A DNA stretch of 64,000 nucleotides from Bacterioplanes sp965233665 (GTDB taxonomy: Bacteria; Pseudomonadota; Gammaproteobacteria; Pseudomonadales; Oceanobacteraceae). Below, in pieces: positions 54,269 to 63,457 of the stretch; the stretch's first letter is position 1, and each line of letters opens with the position of its first letter. A model generated the notes under the pieces. It was not told the DNA's origin. It made no database searches and saw only the letters and a list, made by a program, of their open reading frames with translations. The DNA lies in the NCBI GenBank assembly GCA_965233665.1, contig CBDDTG010000008.1, positions 61,751-125,750 on the forward strand. Direction: 5' to 3'. The position numbers and the translations under genes were made by a program.

Positions 54269-55354
54269 ATGTCACAAACAGTATTGATGTTGCCGGGTGA
54301 CGGCATTGGCCCGGAAATTGTCGCCGAAGCGCAGAAAGTGCTCGATGCGGTCAACGCAAAATACGCATTGGGCCTGACATTTGAGCAGGCGCTTGTGGGT
54401 GGGGCTGCATACGATGAAGCGGGCACGCCGTTGCCGCAAGATACCCTGGATAAAGCCAAGGCGGCGGACGCCATTTTGCTCGGTGCCGTGGGCGGCCCTA
54501 AATGGGATAAATTGGAAGATCGTGAGCTGCGCCCAGAAAAAGGCTTGCTGGGTTTGCGTTCAGGGCTGGAGTTGTTCGGCAACTTGCGCCCGGCGATTTT
54601 ATACCCGCAGCTGGCGGAGGCGTCATCGCTCAAGCCTGAAGTGGTGTCGGGACTTGATATTTTAATCGTGCGAGAGTTAACCGGCGGCATTTATTTTGGT
54701 CAGCCAAGAGGCATTCGCACGTTAGAAAATGGCGAGCGAGAAGGGTACAACACCTACGTTTACAACGAGTCTGAAATTCGTCGCATCGCTCGCGTCGCGT
54801 TTGAGTCGGCGCAAAAGCGCAATAAAAAACTGTGCTCGGTCGACAAAGCCAACGTGCTGGAAGTAACGGTGCTGTGGCGTGAAGTGCTGGAAGAAATGGC
54901 ACCTGAGTATCCGGATGTCGAGCTGTCGCATATGTACGTCGATAACGCGGCGATGCAGCTGGTGCGCGCACCTAAGCAGTTTGATGTGATGGTCACGGGC
55001 AATATGTTTGGCGATATTTTGTCCGACGCTGCGGCCATGTTGACAGGTTCCATTGGCATGCTGCCATCGGCATCACTGGATAAAAACAACAAGGGTATGT
55101 ACGAACCTTGTCATGGTTCGGCGCCGGATATTACTGGTCAAGGAATTGCCAACCCATTAGCGACGATTTTGTCAGCGGCCATGATGCTGCGTTATTCTTT
55201 AGGTCACGGCGACGCCGCCGATGCAATTGAGCGAGCCGTCAGCAAGGTTCTGGATCAGGGCCTGCGCACGGCAGACATTTATTCTGAGGGCACGCAAAAA
55301 GTCGGCACTCAGCAAATGGGCGAAGCAGTGGTCGCTGCTTTGCAAACGGTGTAG
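54269..55354 (+). CDS. leuB: 3-isopropylmalate dehydrogenase
   Basis: A 361-residue decarboxylating dehydrogenase, third step of leucine synthesis. Markers are LPGDGIGPEIV at the start, LGAVGGPKWD, VRELTGGIYFG, the NAD-site region EPCHGSAPDITGQGIANP and the metal-binding MFGDILSDAA. ATG 54269 has AAGGA upstream; TTG 54263 is in frame. It is intact, unlike leuC and leuD before it, and belongs to the same operon. Confidence 0.97.
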   Translation: MSQTVLMLPGDGIGPEIVAEAQKVLDAVNAKYALGLTFEQALVGGAAYDEAGTPLPQDTLDKAKAADAILLGAVGGPKWDKLEDRELRPEKGLLGLRSGLELFGNLRPAILYPQLAEASSLKPEVVSGLDILIVRELTGGIYFGQPRGIRTLENGEREGYNTYVYNESEIRRIARVAFESAQKRNKKLCSVDKANVLEVTVLWREVLEEMAPEYPDVELSHMYVDNAAMQLVRAPKQFDVMVTGNMFGDILSDAAAMLTGSIGMLPSASLDKNNKGMYEPCHGSAPDITGQGIANPLATILSAAMMLRYSLGHGDAADAIERAVSKVLDQGLRTADIYSEGTQKVGTQQMGEAVVAALQTV

Positions 55355-55362
55355 ATACAATT

Positions 55363-56487
55363 ATGGCTTTAAAGAAAGTAGGGTTAGTAGGCTGGCGTGG
55401 CATGGTCGGTTCGGTGCTGATGGATCGCATGCAGCAAGAGCAGGACTTCGAGCTGATCGAGCCTACCTTTTTTACCACCTCGCAAGCCGGTCAGCCGGCT
55501 CCCGATTATGCCGGCCGCGATTGCGGCAGTTTGCAGGACGCTTTTGATATAGACGCGCTGTCGGCACAAGACGTTATCATCACCTGCCAAGGCGGAGACT
55601 ATACCAAGGCGGTTTATAGCAAGCTGCGCGACTCGGGGTGGCAGGGTTATTGGATTGATGCGGCCTCTGCGCTGCGCATGGACGATCAGGCAGTGATCGT
55701 ATTGGACCCAGTAAACGGCCAGCAAATTCGTCAAGCAATCAATGAGGGTGGCAATACCTTTGTGGGCGGTAACTGCACCGTTTCGCTGATGTTGCTGGCA
55801 TTGGGCGGTTTGTTTGAGGCGGACTTGGTCGAGTGGGTAGCGCCCATGACTTATCAAGCGGCTTCCGGTTCTGGTGCTAAGCACATGCGCGAGCTGATCA
55901 GTCAAATGGGTTCAATTCACGCCAATGTGAAGGACAAACTGGACGATCCTGCGGCCGCCATTCTCGATATTGATCGCCAAGTCGCTGAACATATTCGCAG
56001 CGATGACTACCCAGCAGATCAGTTTGGTGTGCCGCTGGCGGGCAGCTTAATTCCATACATCGACTCGCAGCTCGACAGTGGTCAGTCGCGTGAAGAATGG
56101 AAAGCGCAAGTGGAAGCCAACAAAATCCTTGGGCTGACAGAGGCGCCCGTGCCCATTGATGGCATTTGTGTGCGCGTCGGTGCCATGCGCTGTCACAGTC
56201 AGGCGATGACCATGAAGCTGAAAAAAGACCTGCCTGTGGCTGAAATCGAGCGTTTGCTGGATCAGCACAACGAATGGGTCAAGGTCATTGCCAATGATCG
56301 TGATGTCAGCATGACCGAGCTAACGCCTGCCAAAGTTACTGGCACCTTGTCGATTCCGGTCGGTCGCATCCGCAAACTGGCCATGGGGCCTGAATATATT
56401 TCAGCGTTTACCGTCGGTGACCAACTGCTGTGGGGCGCCGCAGAGCCGCTGCGTCGTACCCTTCGCATTCTGTTACAGACTGCATGA
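55363..56487 (+). CDS. asd: Aspartate-semialdehyde dehydrogenase
   Basis: A 374-residue enzyme that reduces aspartyl phosphate to the semialdehyde, the branch point to lysine, methionine, threonine and diaminopimelate. It is of the long enterobacterial type: NADP site GLVGWRGMVGSVLMDRM, catalytic Cys138 in GGNCTVSLM and the later RVGAMRCHSQAMTMKL. It starts eight bases after leuB, so it is likely part of the leu operon. A terminator follows. Confidence 0.97.
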   Translation: MALKKVGLVGWRGMVGSVLMDRMQQEQDFELIEPTFFTTSQAGQPAPDYAGRDCGSLQDAFDIDALSAQDVIITCQGGDYTKAVYSKLRDSGWQGYWIDAASALRMDDQAVIVLDPVNGQQIRQAINEGGNTFVGGNCTVSLMLLALGGLFEADLVEWVAPMTYQAASGSGAKHMRELISQMGSIHANVKDKLDDPAAAILDIDRQVAEHIRSDDYPADQFGVPLAGSLIPYIDSQLDSGQSREEWKAQVEANKILGLTEAPVPIDGICVRVGAMRCHSQAMTMKLKKDLPVAEIERLLDQHNEWVKVIANDRDVSMTELTPAKVTGTLSIPVGRIRKLAMGPEYISAFTVGDQLLWGAAEPLRRTLRILLQTA

Positions 56488-56828
56488 TTGGAGCGGGGCT
56501 TGCCCCGCTTTTCATGAACTCCTTCTCATTTCTCGTCTAAGCTCTTCTTCTAGCTCGGTTTTATGCCATCGGGCAAAGCCAAAACATTGCGCTATGCTGT
56601 TTTATATTTGATACTTGGCCACGCTTATTAAGGGAATATATTAAGGAATCCGTGTGTTTTCGGCTGACTTCGACCATGCTGCTTATTTGCTGGGCAATAT
56701 GCGACAAGCCGTACCAGATCACGGAATCCAACGGGTAAGCTGGGTTAGGATTGTCGAAACATAGATATCGAATGCATGCCGCAATCATCTAAAGTGATTG
56801 CAATGTCGTAAAAACAAGGAAGCAATGA
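56488..56828. other. Intergenic region between asd and fimV
   Basis: After the terminator at 56491-56512, about 315 AT-rich bases carry no gene I can support. They presumably hold the fimV promoter; I saw no clean -35/-10 pair. Confidence 0.5.
56491..56512 (+). terminator. Rho-independent terminator of the leu-asd unit
   Basis: AGCGGGGC and GCCCCGCT with a two-base loop, followed by TTT, three bases after the asd stop codon. Confidence 0.85.
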
Positions 56829-59800
56829 ATGAAGCGCCTACTTGCGAACACTTTAATGCTGGCCGGTGGCTTGACCCTTTCAGGTCACTCTCTGGCGTTA
56901 GGGCTGGGAGAGCTGGAGCTGGACTCCGCTTTGAATCAGCCTTTGAAAGCTGAGATCGCCCTGGTTGAAGTGGAAGACCTGTCGCAGTGGGAAATAAAAC
57001 CCAAGCTGGCTTCTCCACGGGATTTTGAAAATGCCGGTGTCGACCGGGTATTTTTTCTCACTAAAATCGATTTCAAGGTTGAGGGTGACAAGATTATTTT
57101 GTCGACCCGTGAGCCTGTCACCGAACCATTTTTAAACTTCCTGGTTGAATTGAACTGGCCTGCTGGGCGAGTACTTCGGGAATATACCTTATTGCTCGAC
57201 CCGCCTGTGTTTGCTGATGATGGTGCCGTTGCGCCTTTATCTGTGACGACGCCAGCAACGGTTGAAACCGTATACGTAGAACAGCCGGGCACAGCGGATC
57301 AGGTAGAAACACAAATCGTGACTACTGGCAGTAGCGCTGATCGCCAGGATTGGACACAAGAGCCAACAGAGCCAGGCACCTACAAGGTCAAGCCAAACGA
57401 CACCCTGTGGAACATTGCTCTGCAAACTCGCCCCGATAACAGCGTGTCGCCGCAGCGCATGATGGTGGCTATTCAGCAGGCTAATCCTGAGGCCTTTATC
57501 GGTGGCAATATCAATCGCCTGAAAACTCACAAAGTATTGAGAATTCCAGGTGCCGATGAGCTGGGCGGTGTTTCCGAACAGCAGGCCATGGCTGAGGTGT
57601 CTCGCCAGAATCGTGACTTAAATGCTTCTGCTGCGCAGTTAAGTGCGACAGGCCGCTCAACCTCTGCGGAGCCTGAGACCGCTCAGCAAGGTGACGGTGA
57701 AGTGCGCCTTCTCTCGCCTTCGGAGCAGCAGGAGCAAGTCGCTGGTAGCAGCGGTCAGGTCGACAGTGACATGGCCAGTGGCAGTCAGCAGAAGATCGAA
57801 AACGATCTAGCACTGACTCTGGAAGAGCTGGATCGCAGCCGTCGTGAAAATGAAGAGTTGCGAGAGCGTCTGCGAGCGCTGGAAGAACAAATCGGCAATC
57901 TGGAACGTTTGATTACGCTGAAAGATGACCAGCTTGCCAATATGCAGTTGAGCGATGAAGGGACCGAAGAGCCTTCATCACAGCAAGAAGACCCATATGC
58001 AGAGTCAGATATGAATGACTCGCCAGAGGCCATGCAAGAGGACTCTGATAATGTGGATTTTAACTACAGCCAGCCAGAAGACAGTGGCTCGAACCAGGAG
58101 CCCTATGAGGCTCCAGCTGAGCCGGCTGTAGAAACTGAGCCAACCCCCTCGGCGGATGAGTTAGCTGCCGAAGAAGAGCGTCGCCGCAAGCTGGCGGAGC
58201 GCATCGCGCGTGAATCTCAGCAAGCGCAACCCTCCATGATGGACACCCTTATGCAGCCCATTCTGCTGGGCGGCAGTGCCTTGGTATTGGCGTTGTTGGG
58301 TCTGGTCGGATATCGCGTTGTTAGAAAGCGCAAAGAGCAACAGGCAGAAGCAGACGACAGCCTGGAAGTGCCTGCGGCGGAATTTGAGGCACCAGCCGAT
58401 GCCGGTCAGTTAGATGATTTTGACTTTGATGCTGAATCAGATCTGGAGAAAGAGTCGCTGGATCTTGGCGGTGACCTAGATTCGCACCATGCTGATGAAG
58501 CGCTGACTGACGATGCTGGCGAGGACTTTACCCCGGTTGCGCAAACAGAAGATGTCATCAGTGAATCTGATATTTACATCGCTTACGGCAAATTTGATCA
58601 GGCCGTAGATTTGCTGACAGGTGCCATCGAAGATGAGCCGAGTCGTACTGATCTGCGTCTGAAGCTGTTAGAAGTCTTGGTGGAAATGGACGATGGTCAA
58701 GCATTTGCAGAGGCTGAAGGCGCTCTGAATATGTTGGGCGATCATCAGGCCAACGATCAAGCTCAGCAAATGCGCTCGCGTTTGTCAGCACCTCAGGCTC
58801 CTGCCACTGCCGGTGGTGATGAGCAGCCAGATATGAGTTTGGATAACGACATTCCTGAGCTGGATGAGTCATTGTCTGACGAGTTCAACAGTGGTCTCGA
58901 CTTCTCCGATGCATTAGACCTGTCGGACGACAAAGGCGGTGACAACGTTGAAGATATCTTCGCCGGTTCCGCGGATGCTGATGACAGTTCTTCTCTCGAT
59001 TTTGAATCGGCACTTGAGCTGGGTGATGATTCGGTAGACGACGGTGGTCTGGAAGATGTGCCAACGTTGGATCTGGATGCAGATCTGGATGAGTCACTGG
59101 ATTTCGATTTAGGTGACAGCACCGACGAAGCTGCTGAAGACAATTTGCTGGAAGATATTGCCGAGCAGTCGTCTACTGATTCCGATGATGGCCTTGATTT
59201 TGATTTGTCTGATTTCTCTGTCGGCGATGAAGCTGCAGTTGAAGACGACGCTGATGCATCGGATGCATTAGAGGGTGTTCTAGACAGTCAGGACGGTGAT
59301 GATGCCTTAGAGTTCGATCTCAGTTCGCTACAAGAACCCGAGGAGCCTAAAGCAGAAGAGCCAGAAGTGGCAGCTGCCGACGCTGATAACGTGCTCGATT
59401 TTGATTTGGGCGATGATGATTCCGTCGCTGAAATCAGTGAAGAAGAAAGCAGTGCATTGCAAGATTTGGAAGCCGAGCTGGAGCAATCATCTTTTGTGCC
59501 GGATGAGGTTGAGCCGCGCACAACAGCGGATGGCAAAGAGGAAGTGACCAATGCTGATGACTTTATGTCGGCGTTGGAAAGTTTGTCTGAAGCCTCTGCC
59601 GACCAACAAGATGATGACCCAGGTGACTTTGATCTGTCTGCTGATATGGCTGATCTGGATTCTGAGTTGGAAGACTTTGCCGCACCAGAGGAAGAGCCGG
59701 AAGCTCCTGCTCCAGTAGCCGAAGAACCAGCTCCTATGATCAGCGAGGCGCCGCAAACTGGTGGTCGCGCGACAGATGACATCGATCTTGATGAGCTGGC

Positions 59801-59987
59801 CGCAGCGGACGATGAGTTTGACTTCTTGGCCGGCACCGATGAATGTGCCACTAAGCTTGATCTTGCTCGCGCCTACATCGACATGGAAGATGCCGATGGT
59901 GCCAAAGAGTTGCTGCAAGAGGTGCTGCAAGAAGGCAGCGACCAGCAAAAACAAGAAGCCCGCAGTATGATGGACAGCATGAGTTAA
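56829..59987 (+). CDS. fimV: FimV/HubP-type polar organiser protein
   Basis: A 1052-residue bitopic membrane protein. The signal peptide is at residues 1-23, followed by the FimV N-terminal domain. A peptidoglycan-binding LysM domain covers about 184-240 (YKVKPNDTLWNIALQTRP). A coiled coil lies at about 320-375 and a TM helix at about 477-498 (LGGSALVLALLGLVGYRVV). The cytoplasmic part is very acidic with repeated Asp-rich stretches, and the C-terminal FimV domain (LDLARAYIDMEDADGAKELL) is TPR-like. Family knowledge: it localises type IV pili, chemotaxis and cell-pole machinery. The position after asd and before truA is the pseudomonad order. Confidence 0.95.
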   Translation: MKRLLANTLMLAGGLTLSGHSLALGLGELELDSALNQPLKAEIALVEVEDLSQWEIKPKLASPRDFENAGVDRVFFLTKIDFKVEGDKIILSTREPVTEPFLNFLVELNWPAGRVLREYTLLLDPPVFADDGAVAPLSVTTPATVETVYVEQPGTADQVETQIVTTGSSADRQDWTQEPTEPGTYKVKPNDTLWNIALQTRPDNSVSPQRMMVAIQQANPEAFIGGNINRLKTHKVLRIPGADELGGVSEQQAMAEVSRQNRDLNASAAQLSATGRSTSAEPETAQQGDGEVRLLSPSEQQEQVAGSSGQVDSDMASGSQQKIENDLALTLEELDRSRRENEELRERLRALEEQIGNLERLITLKDDQLANMQLSDEGTEEPSSQQEDPYAESDMNDSPEAMQEDSDNVDFNYSQPEDSGSNQEPYEAPAEPAVETEPTPSADELAAEEERRRKLAERIARESQQAQPSMMDTLMQPILLGGSALVLALLGLVGYRVVRKRKEQQAEADDSLEVPAAEFEAPADAGQLDDFDFDAESDLEKESLDLGGDLDSHHADEALTDDAGEDFTPVAQTEDVISESDIYIAYGKFDQAVDLLTGAIEDEPSRTDLRLKLLEVLVEMDDGQAFAEAEGALNMLGDHQANDQAQQMRSRLSAPQAPATAGGDEQPDMSLDNDIPELDESLSDEFNSGLDFSDALDLSDDKGGDNVEDIFAGSADADDSSSLDFESALELGDDSVDDGGLEDVPTLDLDADLDESLDFDLGDSTDEAAEDNLLEDIAEQSSTDSDDGLDFDLSDFSVGDEAAVEDDADASDALEGVLDSQDGDDALEFDLSSLQEPEEPKAEEPEVAAADADNVLDFDLGDDDSVAEISEEESSALQDLEAELEQSSFVPDEVEPRTTADGKEEVTNADDFMSALESLSEASADQQDDDPGDFDLSADMADLDSELEDFAAPEEEPEAPAPVAEEPAPMISEAPQTGGRATDDIDLDELAAADDEFDFLAGTDECATKLDLARAYIDMEDADGAKELLQEVLQEGSDQQKQEARSMMDSMS

Positions 59988-60800
59988 ATGTCAGATACAC
60001 AACGCTATGCCGCCGTGGTGGAGTATAACGGTAGTTATTTCCACGGCTGGCAGCGTCAAAAACATCACAACGAACCTACCGTACAGGCCGCTCTTGAAGC
60101 GGCCATTTCATTTGTTGCCAATCACCCAGTGGAGGTCGTCTGCGCCGGACGTACCGATGCCGGTGTGCATGCCTGTCAGCAAGTCATTCATTTCGATACG
60201 TACGCCAAACGCAGTGACTATGGCTGGCTGATGGGGATTAATACCAATCTCCCGGCGGGCGTTGCTGTGCAATGGTTGGGGCCGGCGGATTCTGAGTTCC
60301 ACGCACGCTTTCGAGCATCGGGCCGCCACTATCGCTACATCATTAACAATGCTCCAGTAAAGCCAGCATTGATGCACGACCAGCTTACTTGGTGGCGCTA
60401 TCCTCTGGATGCTGAGCTGATGCATGAGGCGGTGCAGGCCTTGATCGGAGAACATGACTTCAGCGCGTTTCGTGCCCGTGATTGTCAGGCGCATTCGCCG
60501 GTGAAGACCATGTATCGGGCACAAGTCAGACGCTTCGGACAACTGATTGTGCTGGAGCTGCACGGTAGTGCATTTTTGTATCATATGGTACGCAATATCA
60601 TGGGGGTATTGCTGCCGATTGGTCAGTCCCGCGCGCCGGTAAATTGGATGGCGGAAGTGCTAGCCAGTCGTGATCGTAGAAAAGGTGGTGTGACGGCGCC
60701 GGCCGAAGGCTTGTATTTTGTCGGTGTGGATTATCCGCAGGAGTTCTCTATTCCCTGTCAGCCGGCCGGACCTGCTATTCTGGCGCCTCTGATTTCCTAG
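59988..60800 (+). CDS. truA: tRNA pseudouridine synthase A
   Basis: A 270-residue enzyme that makes pseudouridine at positions 38-40 of tRNA anticodon stems. Catalytic Asp57 is in CAGRTDAGVHA, and typical blocks are YHMVRNIMGVLLPIG and RFRASGRHYRYII. It starts immediately after the fimV stop codon (no gap) and probably relies on coupling. Confidence 0.97.
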   Translation: MSDTQRYAAVVEYNGSYFHGWQRQKHHNEPTVQAALEAAISFVANHPVEVVCAGRTDAGVHACQQVIHFDTYAKRSDYGWLMGINTNLPAGVAVQWLGPADSEFHARFRASGRHYRYIINNAPVKPALMHDQLTWWRYPLDAELMHEAVQALIGEHDFSAFRARDCQAHSPVKTMYRAQVRRFGQLIVLELHGSAFLYHMVRNIMGVLLPIGQSRAPVNWMAEVLASRDRRKGGVTAPAEGLYFVGVDYPQEFSIPCQPAGPAILAPLIS

Positions 60801-60808
60801 AGGTGTGT

Positions 60809-61462
60809 ATGGCCAGGACACGAGTAAAAATCTGCGGTATTACCCGCCCTGAAGATGCTGTGGCTGCGGTTGATGCGGGGGCTGACGCTATTGGGTTGGT
60901 GTTTTATGCGCCCAGTCCGCGCGCTGTCAGCGTTGCTCAGGCGCGGGAGATTGCGCTGGCAGTGCCGGCGTTTGTTACGGTCACGGCTTTGTTTGTTAAC
61001 CCTTCGATAGAAGAGGTGCAGACGGTTCTGAATAGCGTTAGAATCGATTTGCTTCAATTTCATGGTGACGAGGAAGATGACTTCTGCAGTCAGTTCAAAC
61101 ATCCCTTCATTAAGGCATTACGCGTCCGGCAAGCGTCGGATGTGGTGGCGTCATGCCTGCGCTTCCCAAGTGCACTGGCGATTCTGCTAGACAGCTATAA
61201 GCCAGGAGTTCCCGGCGGAACCGGCGAGTCATTTGACTGGTCATTGATTCCTGAGGAACTGCAAACCCCCGTGATCTTAGCTGGTGGCCTGGCGCCATCC
61301 AATGTTGCGACTGCCATTGAGCAAGTTAGCCCATATGCGGTTGATGTCAGTGGCGGTGTCGAAGCCGAGAAAGGCATCAAAGATCACGACAAAATTTGTG
61401 CATTTATGAAAGAGGTCCAGTATGGCGACCAACAACGCAATCGACTTAACACTGCCGGATGA
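60809..61462 (+). CDS. trpF: Phosphoribosylanthranilate isomerase
   Basis: A 217-residue TIM-barrel enzyme of tryptophan synthesis. Catalytic Cys is in VKICGITRPEDA, and the C-terminal phosphate motif is AVDVSGGVEAEKGIKDH. ATG 60809 has AGAGG upstream; GTG 60803 is two codons earlier. Its last 14 residues run into trpB in another frame, a 41-base overlap that is unusually long and gives it an atypical C-terminal tail. Confidence 0.95.
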   Translation: MARTRVKICGITRPEDAVAAVDAGADAIGLVFYAPSPRAVSVAQAREIALAVPAFVTVTALFVNPSIEEVQTVLNSVRIDLLQFHGDEEDDFCSQFKHPFIKALRVRQASDVVASCLRFPSALAILLDSYKPGVPGGTGESFDWSLIPEELQTPVILAGGLAPSNVATAIEQVSPYAVDVSGGVEAEKGIKDHDKICAFMKEVQYGDQQRNRLNTAG

Positions 61463-62657
61463 GCGCGGCCATTTTGGTATTTTTGGCGGCCGGTTTGTTT
61501 CTGAAACCCTGACTGCAGCACTGGATGACCTGCAGCAAACTTATTCTAAGCTGCGCCAAGATCCTGATTTTTGGGCCGAGTTTGATCGTGATCTGGCCCA
61601 TTACGTCGGGCGCCCATCACCGCTTTATCATGCTGAGCGTTTGTCGGCCCATTGTGGTGGCGCGCAAATCTATCTTAAACGCGAAGATTTGAATCACACC
61701 GGTGCCCACAAGATCAACAACACCATTGGTCAGGCCTTGCTGGCCAAATACATGGGCAAGAAAAAGGTGATCGCTGAAACTGGTGCAGGCCAACACGGTG
61801 TTGCCTCGGCAACGGTAGCGGCGCGCTTCGGCCTTGAATGCCGGGTGTTTATGGGCGCGGTGGACGTCGAGCGGCAAAAACTCAATGTCTATCGTATGAA
61901 CTTGCTGGGTGCCCAGGTTGAGGCTGTAGAGTCGGGCACGCGTACGCTGAAAGATGCGATGAACGAAGCCATGCGCCACTGGGTTACCCATGTCGATGAT
62001 ACTTTCTACATTATTGGCACGGCGGCAGGGCCGCATCCTTACCCAATGCTGGTGCGTGATTTTCAAACCATCATCGGCCGTGAAACGCAGCGTCAGAGTT
62101 TGGAGTTGATAGGGCGCCAGCCAGATGCGTTGGTGGCCTGTGTCGGCGGTGGATCCAACGCCATTGGCATGTTCCACCCGTATATCGGTCACGATGAAAC
62201 CGCCATGTACGGTGTTGAAGCCGGTGGCTTGGGTCTTGATGGCGATGATCATGCCGCACCGCTGAGCAAAGGACGCCCTGGCGTGTTGCATGGCAACCGC
62301 ACCTATTTAATGGAAGATGAAAACGGTCAGATCATGGGCACGCATTCGGTGTCGGCCGGCCTTGATTACCCTGGTGTTGGGCCCGAACACTCCTGGTTGA
62401 AGGACATCGGTCGTGCCCATTATGTCGCGGCCACCGATGATGAAGCGTTGCAAGCCTTTCACCAATTGACTCGCATGGAAGGCATTATGCCAGCGCTGGA
62501 AAGCGCCCATGCCATCGCCTTTGGTATGAAGCTGGCGAAAACCATGCGCAGCGATCAAAGCATCGTGGTGAATTTATCGGGCCGTGGTGATAAAGACATA
62601 CATACCGTAGCCAGCCTTGATGGCGTTCATGAAGATCAGTCAGGAGTCGTATCATGA
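61422..62657 (+). CDS. trpB: Tryptophan synthase beta subunit
   Basis: A 411-residue PLP enzyme that joins indole and serine. The PLP lysine is K97 in NHTGAHKINN, with ETGAGQHG, the PLP phosphate loop CVGGGSNAIGMF, and the C-terminal LSGRGDKDI. GAGG lies about 6 bases before ATG 61422, inside trpF. It overlaps trpA by ATGA. Confidence 0.98.
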   Translation: MATNNAIDLTLPDERGHFGIFGGRFVSETLTAALDDLQQTYSKLRQDPDFWAEFDRDLAHYVGRPSPLYHAERLSAHCGGAQIYLKREDLNHTGAHKINNTIGQALLAKYMGKKKVIAETGAGQHGVASATVAARFGLECRVFMGAVDVERQKLNVYRMNLLGAQVEAVESGTRTLKDAMNEAMRHWVTHVDDTFYIIGTAAGPHPYPMLVRDFQTIIGRETQRQSLELIGRQPDALVACVGGGSNAIGMFHPYIGHDETAMYGVEAGGLGLDGDDHAAPLSKGRPGVLHGNRTYLMEDENGQIMGTHSVSAGLDYPGVGPEHSWLKDIGRAHYVAATDDEALQAFHQLTRMEGIMPALESAHAIAFGMKLAKTMRSDQSIVVNLSGRGDKDIHTVASLDGVHEDQSGVVS

Positions 62658-63457
62658 GTCGTATTGCGGTGGTAATGGACACATTGAAGCAACAAGGTCG
62701 CAAGGCTTTGATTCCCTACATTACCGGTGGCGATCCCGCCAAAGACGCCACCGTTCCCATGATGCATGCCCTGGTTGAAGCCGGTGCTGACATCCTTGAA
62801 ATAGGTGTGCCGTTTTCAGACCCGATGGCCGATGGTCCCACCATTCAACTGGCGTGTGAGCGCGCTTTGACACATGGCACATCGTTGCGCGATGTGCTGG
62901 CTATGGTGACGGAGTTTCGCCAGCAAGATAGCCGCACACCCGTGGTGTTGATGGGCTATCTCAACCCAGTTGAGGCGATGGGGTATGAGACCTTTGTTGC
63001 GAGCGCAAAGGAAGCGGGCGTTGACGGTGTTTTGATGGTCGACTTGCCGCCCGAAGAAGCGGAAGACATCGGCGGTATTTTCAGTGAGGCCGAGTTGGAT
63101 GTTATTTATCTGATTGCGCCTACCACCACGGATGCACGCATCGCCAGCATTGCCGCCAGTGGCAGTGGCTATGTCTATTACGTGTCGCTGAAAGGTGTTA
63201 CCGGCTCAGCGGCGCTGGATGTCGATGATGTGGCGCGCAACCTTACGCGCATTCGCCGGCAAGTGTCTCTGCCGGTGGGGGTTGGCTTTGGTATTCGCGA
63301 CGGTGCCACGGCGGCCGCCGTTGGTGAGGTGGCGGATGGTGTTATTGTCGGCAGTGCCATTGTCAACTTGATCGCCGATCATGCCGATGCGCCAGAAAAA
63401 GCGCGCCAGCAAGTGGCAGCATTAGTGGGTGAGCTGCGGCAGGCGCTGGATGACTAA
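62654..63457 (+). CDS. trpA: Tryptophan synthase alpha subunit
   Basis: A 267-residue TIM-barrel subunit that cleaves indole-glycerol phosphate. Catalytic Glu49 is in ADILEIGVPFSDPMADGP, and the phosphate-binding end GVGFGIRDG and GVIVGSAIV are present. Its start overlaps the trpB stop, and its end overlaps folC by eight bases. Confidence 0.98.
   Translation: MSRIAVVMDTLKQQGRKALIPYITGGDPAKDATVPMMHALVEAGADILEIGVPFSDPMADGPTIQLACERALTHGTSLRDVLAMVTEFRQQDSRTPVVLMGYLNPVEAMGYETFVASAKEAGVDGVLMVDLPPEEAEDIGGIFSEAELDVIYLIAPTTTDARIASIAASGSGYVYYVSLKGVTGSAALDVDDVARNLTRIRRQVSLPVGVGFGIRDGATAAAVGEVADGVIVGSAIVNLIADHADAPEKARQQVAALVGELRQALDD

Noticed and set aside
59288..59851. Ser-rich 187-codon frame antisense to fimV
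   Set aside because: The serine runs mirror the Asp/Glu/Ala codons of the acidic fimV region on the other strand.
61617..62291. 224-codon open frame on the minus strand inside trpB
   Set aside because: Shadow of a highly conserved gene with GC-biased third positions; no start signal or domain.
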